A DNA stretch of 64,000 nucleotides, from assembly GCF_013294065.1 (NCBI RefSeq), contig NZ_JABSNM010000008.1, positions 62,001 to 126,000 on the forward strand, given 5' to 3'. Every line of letters begins with the position of its first letter. The stretch's first letter is position 1. The position numbers were made by a program, and so were the translations under genes. Shown here in pieces: positions 1 to 7,757 of this stretch. Under the pieces are notes generated by a model. The model was not told the origin of the DNA. It worked only from the letters and a program-made list of their open reading frames with translations, and made no database searches. The stretch is from Sphaerotilus uruguayifluvii (GTDB lineage: Bacteria; Pseudomonadota; Gammaproteobacteria; Burkholderiales; Burkholderiaceae_C).

Positions 1-348
1 CACCAGCAGCCGGTGTTCGATCTGGCCGTGCGGCAGGAAGGCCAGGGCGCCGCCCGCCCACAGCAGGCCGGAGGTCAGCGAGAGCGCGGTGTGCCGCCGC
101 AGGAGCGCGTCGACTTGGGCGGGCCAGTCCCGGCGCCGCGCGGTGTGGCGCCACAGCGCCAGGCGCAGCACCGAGTGCAGGCCCAGCAGCGCCAGCCAGG
201 GAAGCAGCCGGCGCGCCGGCACGACGCCCGCCAGCACGCCGGTCTGCGCGGCCGCCACCAGCAGGCTGCCGAGCACGATGAACGGCGTGTTGCGCTGCAG
301 CGCCGCCAGCTGGTGGAGCCGGACGCGGCGGGCATGCATGTCAGGCAT
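1..348 (-). CDS. Membrane protein, N-terminal part only (gene cut by window edge)
   Basis: The first 116 codons of a minus-strand gene that runs off the left edge. The start is the ATG at 348 (MPDMHARR); a second in-frame ATG lies three codons in, at 339. Three hydrophobic stretches are visible, roughly residues 20-38, 45-62 and 86-103, separated by Arg-rich loops, so this is an integral inner-membrane protein. The arrangement resembles the membrane sensory N-termini that often precede GGDEF or kinase domains in Burkholderiales, but no output domain is visible here and the function is left open. It follows the mutarotase gene in the same direction with a 37-bp gap, so it may belong to the thiD-hemL-mutarotase transcription unit. 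Confidence 0.6.
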   Translation of the reverse strand, partial: MPDMHARRVRLHQLAALQRNTPFIVLGSLLVAAAQTGVLAGVVPARRLLPWLALLGLHSVLRLALWRHTARRRDWPAQVDALLRRHTALSLTSGLLWAGGALAFLPHGQIEHRLLV

Positions 349-385
349 GGCGCATGGCGGCGGCGCGTCCCGGCGTCCGGAACGA

Positions 386-1261
386 TCAGTCCTCGGCCAC
401 CAGCGTCTGCATGCCGGCCCATTCCTCGCCCGGGCTCAGGCGCACCGGGTTGCCGATCTGCGCGGCCTCGACGCAGAGCATCAGCGGCCAGTCCTCGTCG
501 GGCATGTCGGGCAGGCTGGCGCACTTCTCGGGGCCGGGGTTCCAGACCACCGTGTCCTCGAACTGGCTGGCGATGATGCGCACCTTGCGGCCGGCCTCGC
601 GCAGCAGCAGCTCGCGCGGCGCTTCCCAGTAGATGCGGTCGAGCTCCTGGGCGATGGTGACCACGTCGACCCACTGCTGGCGCGGCTGGTCGATGACGGC
701 GTCCTGGTAGTTGACGTTCTGCAGACCCTCGAGCTGCGCGCGGCGCACGTCGCCGCAGCGCAGGTAGGTGTGCAGCGCGGCCTGGAACTCGATCGTGCTG
801 TCGCCGGTGTTGATCACGGCCAGCTCCATCTCGAGGCGGCGCGCGTCGACGCTGATGGTCATTTCCACCGCGAAGCCGTGCGGCCAGATCGCGCGGGTGG
901 CCTCGTCGGCGTCCAGGCGCAGCACCGCGAAGGCGTGCTCGCCGCGCACGGTGGCCTCCTGCAGCGTCCAGGCGCGGTTGCGCGCGAAGCCGTGCTTGGG
1001 CAGCGGGCCCTGCTGGTTGAACTGCGGGAAGATCACCGGCACGCCGCCGCGCACCGCGGCCGTGCCGCCCAGCGCGCTGGTGGGCGAGAGGTAGAGCTGC
1101 TCCTCGCCGAGCGCCGGAATCCACGACACGACATGCGCGCCGTGCAGCAGGACGGTGGCCTGCGCGCCGGCGGGCGAGCGCAGGTGCACGGCCGGCTGGC
1201 CGTCGAACAGGCAGGCGCCGGTGGGTTGCGAGGCGCGGGGCAGGGCGGTGTCGTCGCTCAT
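386..1261 (-). CDS. D-hexose-6-phosphate mutarotase (YeaD family)
   Basis: A 291-residue aldose 1-epimerase superfamily protein, expected to interconvert the alpha and beta anomers of glucose-6-phosphate or related hexose phosphates in the cytoplasm. The family is recognised by the order of beta-sandwich motifs: VSWIPALGEEQLYLS near residue 45, GGVPVIFPQF followed by PKHGFARNRAW (the conserved His) near 75-100, the LHTYLRCGD block near 160, and WNPGPEK near 245. The start chosen is the ATG at 1261 (MSDDTALP); a longer reading to 1369 would run into hemL and adds only a Pro/Arg-rich shadow. It lies 19 bp downstream of hemL and is probably co-transcribed with it. The exact sugar substrate is not shown by the sequence. 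Confidence 0.85.
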   Translation of the reverse strand: MSDDTALPRASQPTGACLFDGQPAVHLRSPAGAQATVLLHGAHVVSWIPALGEEQLYLSPTSALGGTAAVRGGVPVIFPQFNQQGPLPKHGFARNRAWTLQEATVRGEHAFAVLRLDADEATRAIWPHGFAVEMTISVDARRLEMELAVINTGDSTIEFQAALHTYLRCGDVRRAQLEGLQNVNYQDAVIDQPRQQWVDVVTIAQELDRIYWEAPRELLLREAGRKVRIIASQFEDTVVWNPGPEKCASLPDMPDEDWPLMLCVEAAQIGNPVRLSPGEEWAGMQTLVAED

Positions 1262-1280
1262 CGTGCGTGGAGACTGGGGA

Positions 1281-2573
1281 TCAGAGGGTGCGGAAGACCT
1301 CGGCGGCGGCGGCCACCGTCGCGGCGATGTCGGCGTCGGTGTGCGCGGCGCTGACGAAGCCGGCCTCATAGAGCGCCGGCGCCAGGTAGATGCCGCGGTC
1401 CAGCATGCCGTGGAAGAAGCGGTTGAAGCGCGGCTGGTCGGTGGTCATCACCGTGGTGTAGTTCTGCGGCAGCTCCGGCATCAGGAAGAAGCCGAACATG
1501 CCGCCCTGGCTGTCGACGCAGAAGGGCACGCCGGCGGCGTCGGCCGCGCCCTTCAGGCCGTCGACCAGCGCGCGGGTCTTGGCGCCCAGCGCGTCGAAGA
1601 AGCCGGGGCGGCTGATCTCGCGCAGCGTGGCCAGGCCGCAGGCGGTGGCCACCGGGTTGCCGCTGAGCGTGCCGGCCTGGTAGACGCCGCCCAGCGGCGC
1701 CAGGTGCGCCATGATGCGCCGCGAGCTGGCGAAGGCCGCCAGCGGCATGCCGCCGCCGATGACCTTGCCGAACACCGAGATGTCCGGGCGGAAGCCCGGA
1801 ATCGCCGCGGCGTACAGGCTCTGCGCCGAGCCCGGCGCGACCCGGAAGCCCGTCATCACCTCGTCGAAGATGAACAGCGCGCCATGCTGGTCGCACAGCT
1901 CGCGGATGCGCTTCACGAAAGGCACGGCCGCGCGCACGAAGTTCATGTTGCCGGCGATCGGCTCGATCATCACGCAGGCGATCTCGGGGCCATGCGTCTT
2001 GAAGGCTTCCTCGATCTGCTCGACGTTGTTGTACTCGAGCACCAGCGTGTGCTGCACCACCTCGGCCGGCACGCCGGCGCTGGTGGGGTGGCCGAAGGTC
2101 GCCAGGCCCGAGCCGGCCTTGACCAGCAGCGCATCGGCGTGGCCGTGGTAGCAGCCCTCGAACTTGATGATCTTCGAGCGGCCGGTGGCGCCGCGCGCCA
2201 GGCGGATCGCGCTCATGCCGGCCTCGGTGCCGGAGCTGACCAGGCGCACCTGCTCGATGCTGGGGACGTGGCGGATGATCTCCTCGGCCAGCTCGACCTC
2301 GCGCTCGGTGGGCGCGCCGAAGCTGAAGCCCTCGACCGCGGCCTTCTGCACCGCCTCGAGCACCGCCGGGTGGCCGTGGCCGAGGATCATCGGGCCCCAG
2401 GAGCCGATGTAGTCGATGTACTGGGTGCCCTCGGCGTCCCACATGTACGCGCCCTGGGCGCGTGCGATGAAGCGCGGCGTGCCGCCGACGGCGCGGAAGG
2501 CACGCACGGGGGAATTGACGCCGCCGGGAATCACCTGGCGGGCGCGCTCGAACAGCTGGTCGTTGGTGGTCAT
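1281..2573 (-). CDS. hemL: Glutamate-1-semialdehyde 2,1-aminomutase
   Basis: A 430-residue PLP-dependent class III aminotransferase-fold enzyme that converts glutamate-1-semialdehyde to 5-aminolevulinate in the C5 pathway of tetrapyrrole synthesis. Diagnostic segments are [11 protein letters not shown] near the N-terminus, the [18 protein letters not shown]-phosphate loop, [15 protein letters not shown] and the lysine motif [10 protein letters not shown] with the Schiff-base Lys at about residue 270. Length matches the family. The start is the ATG at 2573 (MTTNDQLF), the normal HemL N-terminus; an upstream in-frame ATG at 2621 would add a Pro-rich tail with no homology feel. thiD lies 85 bp upstream in the same direction, and a mutarotase gene follows after 19 bp. 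Confidence 0.96.
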   Translation of the reverse strand: MTTNDQLFERARQVIPGGVNSPVRAFRAVGGTPRFIARAQGAYMWDAEGTQYIDYIGSWGPMILGHGHPAVLEAVQKAAVEGFSFGAPTEREVELAEEIIRHVPSIEQVRLVSSGTEAGMSAIRLARGATGRSKIIKFEGCYHGHADALLVKAGSGLATFGHPTSAGVPAEVVQHTLVLEYNNVEQIEEAFKTHGPEIACVMIEPIAGNMNFVRAAVPFVKRIRELCDQHGALFIFDEVMTGFRVAPGSAQSLYAAAIPGFRPDISVFGKVIGGGMPLAAFASSRRIMAHLAPLGGVYQAGTLSGNPVATACGLATLREISRPGFFDALGAKTRALVDGLKGAADAAGVPFCVDSQGGMFGFFLMPELPQNYTTVMTTDQPRFNRFFHGMLDRGIYLAPALYEAGFVSAAHTDADIAATVAAAAEVFRTL

Positions 2574-2658
2574 CGGTCGCGGGCCGGTCGGAGCCGGCGG
2601 TCTTGTTGGAGCCGCGGGCATCCGTCCGGTCCGGGCGGACCCCGATCGGCCGAAGGAA

Positions 2659-3594
2659 TCAGTGGATGCTGCGCGGCTTGCCGGGCGTCGGCTCCAGGCC
2701 CGCCGTCATCGGGTCCTCGGCACCTTCCTCGCCCTCCTCGTCCTCGGGCGGCAGCGCCCAGAAGAAGCGGTCGGGCACGACATTGCCCATGCCCGGGCGG
2801 AAGCCGGCGTCGAGCGACTGGTCGAGGAAGGCCAGCGCCTCCGACACCGCCAGGTGCAGTTCCTGGCCGGTGGCCAGGAGCGCGGCCAGCGCCGCCGACA
2901 GCGTCTCGCCGGCGCCGACGAAGCTGGTGTCGAAGCGCTCGAACTTCTCGCCGGTGATCGCGCCCTGCGGCGAGGCCAGCACGTTGTCGACCTGGTTGTT
3001 GGGCAGCTGCACGCCGGTCACCAGCACGTAGCTGGCGCCATGCTCGCCGGCGGCCACCGCCAGCTCGCGCGCCGAGGGCGGGCGCTCGGCGTCCCACTCG
3101 GGCAGCAGGAAGTCGGTCAGCGTCTTCTGGTTGCCCACCAGCACCTCGGTCTGCGGCAGCACCAGCTCGCGCAGCGCGTCGTGGTAGGCCTGGGCCTCGT
3201 CCTCGTCGTCCATCCAGGACAGCGTGGGCAGGTAGGTGACCAGCGGCACGTCGGGGTAGTCGGAGAGCACCTCGGCGACCGAGCCGACCGTCTCGGCATT
3301 GCCGAGGAAGCCGACCTTCCAGGCCGACAGGGTCACGTCCTCCAGCACGCCGCGGGCCTGTTCGGTCACGGTGTCGGCCTCGAGCGTGACCTGCTCGAAG
3401 ACCTCGGCGGTGTCGCGCATCACGATGGTGGCGACCACCGGCAGCGCATGCGCGCCCATCGCGGCGATGGTGGCGATGTCGCCGGCGATGCCGCCGGCGC
3501 CGGTGGCGTCGCTGGCGTTGAAGCTCATCACGCAAGCCGGGGCCGGCAGGTCCTGGGGGTCTTCGCTGGCGGTATCGGTTGCGGCGGGGTTCAT
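2659..3594 (-). CDS. thiD: Hydroxymethylpyrimidine/phosphomethylpyrimidine kinase-like protein (ThiD family)
   Basis: A 311-residue ribokinase-fold protein of the ThiD family, which phosphorylates hydroxymethylpyrimidine and its monophosphate for thiamine synthesis. The N-terminal block [17 protein letters not shown] corresponds to the substrate loop of ThiD, followed by [18 protein letters not shown]. The C-terminal ATP-site motif reads [15 protein letters not shown]. Residue 230 is therefore Glu, in a loop where ribokinase-fold kinases usually have GAGD or ThiD has GTGC, so activity should not be assumed. It is about 45 residues longer than E. coli ThiD, mostly from an acidic region near 115-130 (DDEDEAQ) and an acidic C-terminal tail. 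The start is the ATG at 3594. Its place next to hemL and a rubredoxin gene is common in Burkholderiales. Confidence 0.75.
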   Translation of the reverse strand: MNPAATDTASEDPQDLPAPACVMSFNASDATGAGGIAGDIATIAAMGAHALPVVATIVMRDTAEVFEQVTLEADTVTEQARGVLEDVTLSAWKVGFLGNAETVGSVAEVLSDYPDVPLVTYLPTLSWMDDEDEAQAYHDALRELVLPQTEVLVGNQKTLTDFLLPEWDAERPPSARELAVAAGEHGASYVLVTGVQLPNNQVDNVLASPQGAITGEKFERFDTSFVGAGETLSAALAALLATGQELHLAVSEALAFLDQSLDAGFRPGMGNVVPDRFFWALPPEDEEGEEGAEDPMTAGLEPTPGKPRSIH

Positions 3595-3678
3595 CCGGGG
3601 AGCGTGAAGGCGCTGGAAGTTTCTGGGAATTGTTGTGGAGGTCGCTGCCTGTTCTTGCTTTTCGGGCAAGGCCAGTGG

Positions 3679-3700
3679 CTACAATCCTCAGCCATTGTAG
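3679..3700. promoter_or_regulatory. Inverted repeat CTACAAT-N8-ATTGTAG, possible divergent promoter core
   Basis: A perfect 7-bp inverted repeat lies between the divergent thiD and rubredoxin genes. Each arm contains TACAAT, a good -10 hexamer, one for each strand. For the plus strand a TTGCTT at 3655-3660 lies 19 bp upstream, longer than ideal. No convincing -35 was found for the minus strand. It could equally be a repressor site overlapping the rubredoxin promoter. Confidence 0.35.
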
Positions 3701-3720
3701 TGACAAGCTGACCCTCTGCC

Positions 3721-3894
3721 GTGAGTTCTCCGAAAACCTGGATGTGCCTGATCTGTGGCTGGATCTACGACGAGGCGGCCGGCGATCCGGAGCATGGCAT
3801 CGCTCCCGGCACGCGCTGGGAAGACGTGCCGATGAACTGGACCTGCCCCGAGTGCGACGCCCGCAAGGACGACTTCGAGATGGTGCAGATCTGA
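3721..3894 (+). CDS. Rubredoxin
   Basis: A 57-residue rubredoxin, a small cytoplasmic one-electron carrier with one iron held by four cysteines. The two knuckles are MCLICGW (Cys9, Cys12) and TCPECDA (Cys42, Cys45), separated by the usual YDEAAGDPEHGIAPGT loop with conserved Tyr, Asp-Pro and Gly. The second knuckle reads CPECD rather than the usual CPxCG. The GTG start is fixed because an in-frame TGA lies 12 bp upstream. It is divergent from thiD and 77 bp ahead of pilG. The redox partner cannot be read from the window. Confidence 0.93.
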   Translation: MSSPKTWMCLICGWIYDEAAGDPEHGIAPGTRWEDVPMNWTCPECDARKDDFEMVQI

Positions 3895-3971
3895 CGGGTG
3901 CAGACCTGATCCGCCACCCGGATCCCTGAGACCGCGAGGGCCGTGCCCCGCCAGAACCGAGGAACGCTGCC

Positions 3972-4394
3972 GTGGAACTGGAACCTGCTCCGACCCCCGC
4001 CGACGCCGGCCGCGACCGTGCCGCGATGCGCGTGCTGGTGATCGACGACAGCAACACGATCCGGCGCAGCGCCGAGATCTTCCTGAAGCAGGGCGGCTGC
4101 GAGGTCGTGCTGGCCGAGGACGGCTTCGATGCGCTGGCCAAGGTCAGCGACCACCGCCCCGACCTGATCTTCTGCGACATCCTGATGCCGCGCCTGGACG
4201 GCTACCAGACCTGCGCGATCATCAAGCGCAATCCGCATTTCGCGTCGGTGCCGGTGATCATGCTGTCGTCCAAGGACGGGCTGTTCGACAAGGCGCGCGG
4301 CCGCATGGTCGGCTCCGAGGACTACCTGACCAAGCCCTTCACCAAGGACCAGCTGCTGCAGGCCGTGCAGCAGCATGGTCGGGTCGAAGCCTGA
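3972..4394 (+). CDS. pilG: Twitching-motility response regulator PilG
   Basis: A 140-residue single-domain CheY-like receiver. The acidic pair is in VLVIDDSNT, the phospho-acceptor is Asp69 in LIFCDILMP, and the conserved Thr/Ser and Lys are in MLSSKDG and LTKPFTKD. The motif NTIRRSAEIFLKQGGCEVVLAEDGFDAL is shared with PilG proteins (quoted segments overlap in the family pattern), and the cluster order pilG-pilH-pilI-pilJ-chpA settles the identity. PilG is the receiver that promotes pilus extension downstream of the ChpA kinase. The start is a GTG at 3972 with GAGGAA at 3959-3964 as ribosome site; an internal ATG at 4026 would remove an Ala/Pro-rich 18-residue leader and is a real alternative. 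Confidence 0.9.
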   Translation: MELEPAPTPADAGRDRAAMRVLVIDDSNTIRRSAEIFLKQGGCEVVLAEDGFDALAKVSDHRPDLIFCDILMPRLDGYQTCAIIKRNPHFASVPVIMLSSKDGLFDKARGRMVGSEDYLTKPFTKDQLLQAVQQHGRVEA

Positions 4395-4451
4395 TGCCGG
4401 GCATCGCCACGGGGCGCGGCTGAGGCCGCACCCGCACGGAGAACCGACCCG

Positions 4452-4817
4452 ATGCCGATCCACAGCATCCTGCTCGTCGACGACTCGAGGACCGAGCTGC
4501 ATGTCCTGTCCGAACTGCTGGTGCGCCAGGGCTACCGGGTGCGCACCGCCGAGAACGGCGACGAGGCGCTGCGCCGCATCGCCGAGGAAAAGCCCGACCT
4601 GATCCTGATGGACGTGGTGATGCCGGGCCTGAACGGCTTCCAGCTGACCCGCACGATCACCCGCGACCCGCGCTACGCCGACGTGCCGGTCATCATGTGC
4701 ACCAGCAAGGGCCAGGAGACCGACAAGGTCTGGGGCATGCGCCAGGGCGCGCGCGACTATGTCGTCAAGCCGGTGGACCCGGGCGAGCTGGTGCAGAAGA
4801 TCCGCGCCTTCGGCTGA
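4452..4817 (+). CDS. pilH: Twitching-motility response regulator PilH
   Basis: A 121-residue single-domain receiver. Phospho-acceptor Asp54 lies in LILMDVVMPGLNGFQ, with the acidic pocket in LLVDDSRTE and the conserved Lys in YVVKPVDP. SRTELHVLSELL and CTSKGQETDKVWGMRQGA are typical of PilH. In Pseudomonas, PilH acts with PilG as the second receiver of the Chp system, opposing it or serving as a phosphate sink and favouring retraction; the same role is inferred here. It follows pilG after 57 bp and is 18 bp before pilI, in one transcription unit. Confidence 0.92.
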   Translation: MPIHSILLVDDSRTELHVLSELLVRQGYRVRTAENGDEALRRIAEEKPDLILMDVVMPGLNGFQLTRTITRDPRYADVPVIMCTSKGQETDKVWGMRQGARDYVVKPVDPGELVQKIRAFG

Positions 4818-4835
4818 ACCGGGAACCGACACCCC

Positions 4836-5366
4836 ATGGCCAACAAGGAAGCGCTGCGAGAACTGCAGGGCCGGCTCGCCGAGCGGCTCCAGGAGGTGCG
4901 CAGCCTCGAGCACACGACCGGCTGGCTCGCGGTGGAATGCGCCGGCCGGCCGCTGCTGTTTCCGCTGGCCGAGGCCGGCGAGATCTTCCAGCCGGGCGCG
5001 CTGCTGGAGGTGCCGCATGTGCGGCCGTGGTTCCTCGGCGTGGCCAACCTGCGTGGCGCGCTGACCGGCGTGATCGATCTGGCCGGCTTTCTCGGGCTGC
5101 GCGAGCGGGTGCCGCCGGCGGTGCGCGAGCAGGCCCGGGTCGTCGCCTTCAATCCGGCGCTGGAGATCAACGCGGCGCTGCTGGTCGACCGGCTGGCGGG
5201 GCTGCGCAATCCGGAGCAGCTGGTCGCGGTGCCGCCCGACGGGCGGCCGGCGCCGGCCTTCGCCGGGGGCTGCTGGCGTGATTCGGCCGGCCGCCTGTGG
5301 CAGGAGGTCCGCCTGTCGATGCTGCCCAGGGAGGAGCGGTTCCTGCGCATCGTCGACGCCGGATGA
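4836..5366 (+). CDS. pilI: CheW-like coupling protein PilI
   Basis: A 176-residue protein with a single CheW fold that should couple the receptor PilJ to the kinase ChpA at the inner membrane. The CheW core runs from about residue 30 ([22 protein letters not shown]) to the C-terminus, with the signature [26 protein letters not shown] near residues 66-91 (written here in family-typical blocks), and the C-terminal [17 protein letters not shown] strand. The N-terminal 30 residues are a charged helix. The stop overlaps the proposed pilJ start as ATGA at 5363-5366, indicating translational coupling. Confidence 0.9.
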   Translation: MANKEALRELQGRLAERLQEVRSLEHTTGWLAVECAGRPLLFPLAEAGEIFQPGALLEVPHVRPWFLGVANLRGALTGVIDLAGFLGLRERVPPAVREQARVVAFNPALEINAALLVDRLAGLRNPEQLVAVPPDGRPAPAFAGGCWRDSAGRLWQEVRLSMLPREERFLRIVDAG

Positions 5367-7747
5367 GCGAGGCGCGGGCCGTGTCCGCACACCAACAACA
5401 GGACGACGAGGCGTGGATGAGTTTCATTGACAGGCTCAAGGGGCGCGGCACGCGGGAGCCGCGTGCCGGCATGCACGACGCGGAGGACTCGTCGATCGTC
5501 GGTCCGTACACGGGCAGCGAGGACGACGGCCGCGACACCGTCCAGGATCATCTGCTCGGCACGACCATCTCGGTGCCCGACGCGATCATCAGCGAGGCCT
5601 CGCCTTCGGTGCTGTCGTCGATGGCGGGCCGGCGCAGGCCGGCGCCCACCGGACCGGCGGCGCGGCCGCCCCAGCCGGGCTCGGGCGCGCGGCTGCCGCT
5701 GATCGGCCACTGGGGGTCGGATCGCCAGCAGCGGCTGCTCGGCGGCGTGCTGGCGGTCGGCGTGCTCGGTCTGGTGCTGGCCTCGGCGCTGACGGTGCGC
5801 TCGGCCAGCGGCAGCGCGGCGCAGGTCGGCGCGACCGGCCAGGCGCTGATGCAGTCGCAGCGGCTGGCCAAGTCGGTGCTGCAGGCGCTGACCGGCCGTC
5901 CGGAGGCCTTCGTCGAGGTGCGCGACGCGGTGGCGGTGCTGTCGGCCGACGTGCGCGGCCTGCACGGCGGGCGGCCCGAGACCGGCCTGCAGCCGCTGCC
6001 GCTGAGCGTGCGCGGCCAGATCGAGCCGCTGCTCGGCCTGGTCGAGAAGACCGAGCGCAATGCCGCCACCGTGCTGGCGCAGGAGAAGCTGCTGACCCAG
6101 GTCGCGCAGGCGCTCAAGGCGATCAACCGCCAGTCCGGCGCGCTGCTCGACACCGCCGAGGCGATCGCCGCGGCCAAGGTGCAGCAGGACGGCCTGCCCA
6201 ACGACGTCTCGGCCGCCGGCCGGCTGGTGATGCTGACGCAGCGCATCGGCAAGTCCGCCAACGAGGCGCTGACGCTCGACGGCGTCTCGCCCGAGGCGCT
6301 GTTCCTGCTCGGCAAGGACCTGAACACCTTCCGCGACATCGCGCGCGGGCTGCTCGACGGCAACGCCGACCTGCGCCTGACCGCCACCCGCGATCCGACG
6401 CTGCGCACCCGGCTCGACAGCCTGCTGAAGGCGCACGAGGACCTGCGCGTGCAGGCCGGCGCCATCCTGGCCAACCTGCAGGGCCTGGTGTCGGCGCGCG
6501 AGGCGCAGACGGCGATCATCCACGACGCCGAGTCGCTGCGCCGCGGGCTCGAGCAGGTCCAGTCCGAGGTGTCCTCGGCCGGCGGCCTGGGCTGGTTCAA
6601 CGTCGCGCTGCTGGGCGTGTCGCTGCTGCTCGGCGCCGTCGGCGGCTTCGGGCTGCTGGTCGTGTTCATGCACGACCAGCGCGCGCGCGCCTCCTTCTCC
6701 GACCTGCAGCGCCAGGAGGCCGAACGCCAGGAGCGCGAGGCCAAGCGGGTCAACGACGCCAACCAGGCGGCGATCCTGCGCCTGATGAACGAGCTGCAGG
6801 TGGTCGCCGAGGGCGACCTGACCCAGCAGGCCACCGTGACCGAGGACATCACCGGCGCGATCGCCGACTCGGTCAACTACACCGTCGAGGAGCTGCGCTC
6901 GCTGGTGTCGCAGGTGCAGGGCACGGTCGCGCGCGTCACCGACACCACGCAGCAGGTCGAGGCCACCTCCACCGAGCTGCTGGCCGCGTCCGACGAGCAG
7001 CTGCGCGAGATCCGCGAGACCGGCGAGGCGGTGCTGCAGATGGCCGGGCGCATCCAGCGCGTCTCGGGCCAGGCGCAGCAGTCGGCCGACGTCGCGCGCC
7101 ACTCGCTGTCGGCGGCCACCTCGGGCCTGACCGCGGTGCTCGACACCATCGGCGGCATGAACACCATCCGCGAGCAGATCCAGGAGACCTCCAAGCGCAT
7201 CAAGCGCCTGGGCGAGAGCTCGCAGGAGATCGGCGAGATCACCGAGCTGATCTCCGACATCACCGAGCAGACCAACGTGCTGGCGCTCAATGCCGCCATC
7301 CAGGCCGCGTCCGCCGGCGAGGCGGGGCGCGGCTTCTCGGTCGTGGCCGAGGAGGTGCAGCGCCTGGCCGAGCGCTCGGCCGACGCCACCCGCCAGATCG
7401 CGGTGCTGGTCAAGACCATCCAGACCGACACCGCCGACGCCGTGGCTGCGATGGAGCGCTCGACCCAGGGCGTGGTCGAGGGCGCCAAGCTCTCCGACAA
7501 TGCCGGTACCGCGCTGACCGAGATCGACCGCGTCTCGCGCCAGCTCGCCGAGCTGATCGAGTCGATCTCCGCCCAGGCCCATGTCGAGGCGGAGTCGGCG
7601 ACGATCGTCGCCCAGAACATCCAGCACATCTTCGCCGTGACCGAACAGACCGGCGAGGGCACCCGTTCCACAGCGCAGCTGGTCCGCCAGCTCTCGCGCA
7701 CCGCCGAGGAGCTGCGCCAGTCGGTCGCGCGCTTCAAGATCAGTTGA
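5363..7747 (+). CDS. pilJ: Methyl-accepting chemotaxis protein PilJ
   Basis: A 794-residue receptor of the twitching chemosensory system. Order: a polar, acidic N-terminal region of about 120 residues with no signal peptide; TM1 at about 125-146; a periplasmic helical region (about 147-408) with two type-IV-pili MCP-like repeats ([15 protein letters not shown] and [16 protein letters not shown]); TM2 at about 410-436; a HAMP-like helix pair; and the signalling hairpin near 635-680 with [21 protein letters not shown] in place of the usual NAAIEAA, a PilJ hallmark. The start chosen is the ATG overlapping the pilI stop; another ATG at 5417 (MSFIDRLKG) has an equally good claim. PilJ senses pilus or surface signals and controls ChpA through PilI. 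Confidence 0.9.
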   Translation: MSEARAVSAHQQQDDEAWMSFIDRLKGRGTREPRAGMHDAEDSSIVGPYTGSEDDGRDTVQDHLLGTTISVPDAIISEASPSVLSSMAGRRRPAPTGPAARPPQPGSGARLPLIGHWGSDRQQRLLGGVLAVGVLGLVLASALTVRSASGSAAQVGATGQALMQSQRLAKSVLQALTGRPEAFVEVRDAVAVLSADVRGLHGGRPETGLQPLPLSVRGQIEPLLGLVEKTERNAATVLAQEKLLTQVAQALKAINRQSGALLDTAEAIAAAKVQQDGLPNDVSAAGRLVMLTQRIGKSANEALTLDGVSPEALFLLGKDLNTFRDIARGLLDGNADLRLTATRDPTLRTRLDSLLKAHEDLRVQAGAILANLQGLVSAREAQTAIIHDAESLRRGLEQVQSEVSSAGGLGWFNVALLGVSLLLGAVGGFGLLVVFMHDQRARASFSDLQRQEAERQEREAKRVNDANQAAILRLMNELQVVAEGDLTQQATVTEDITGAIADSVNYTVEELRSLVSQVQGTVARVTDTTQQVEATSTELLAASDEQLREIRETGEAVLQMAGRIQRVSGQAQQSADVARHSLSAATSGLTAVLDTIGGMNTIREQIQETSKRIKRLGESSQEIGEITELISDITEQTNVLALNAAIQAASAGEAGRGFSVVAEEVQRLAERSADATRQIAVLVKTIQTDTADAVAAMERSTQGVVEGAKLSDNAGTALTEIDRVSRQLAELIESISAQAHVEAESATIVAQNIQHIFAVTEQTGEGTRSTAQLVRQLSRTAEELRQSVARFKIS

Positions 7748-7757
7748 GCGAGCCACC

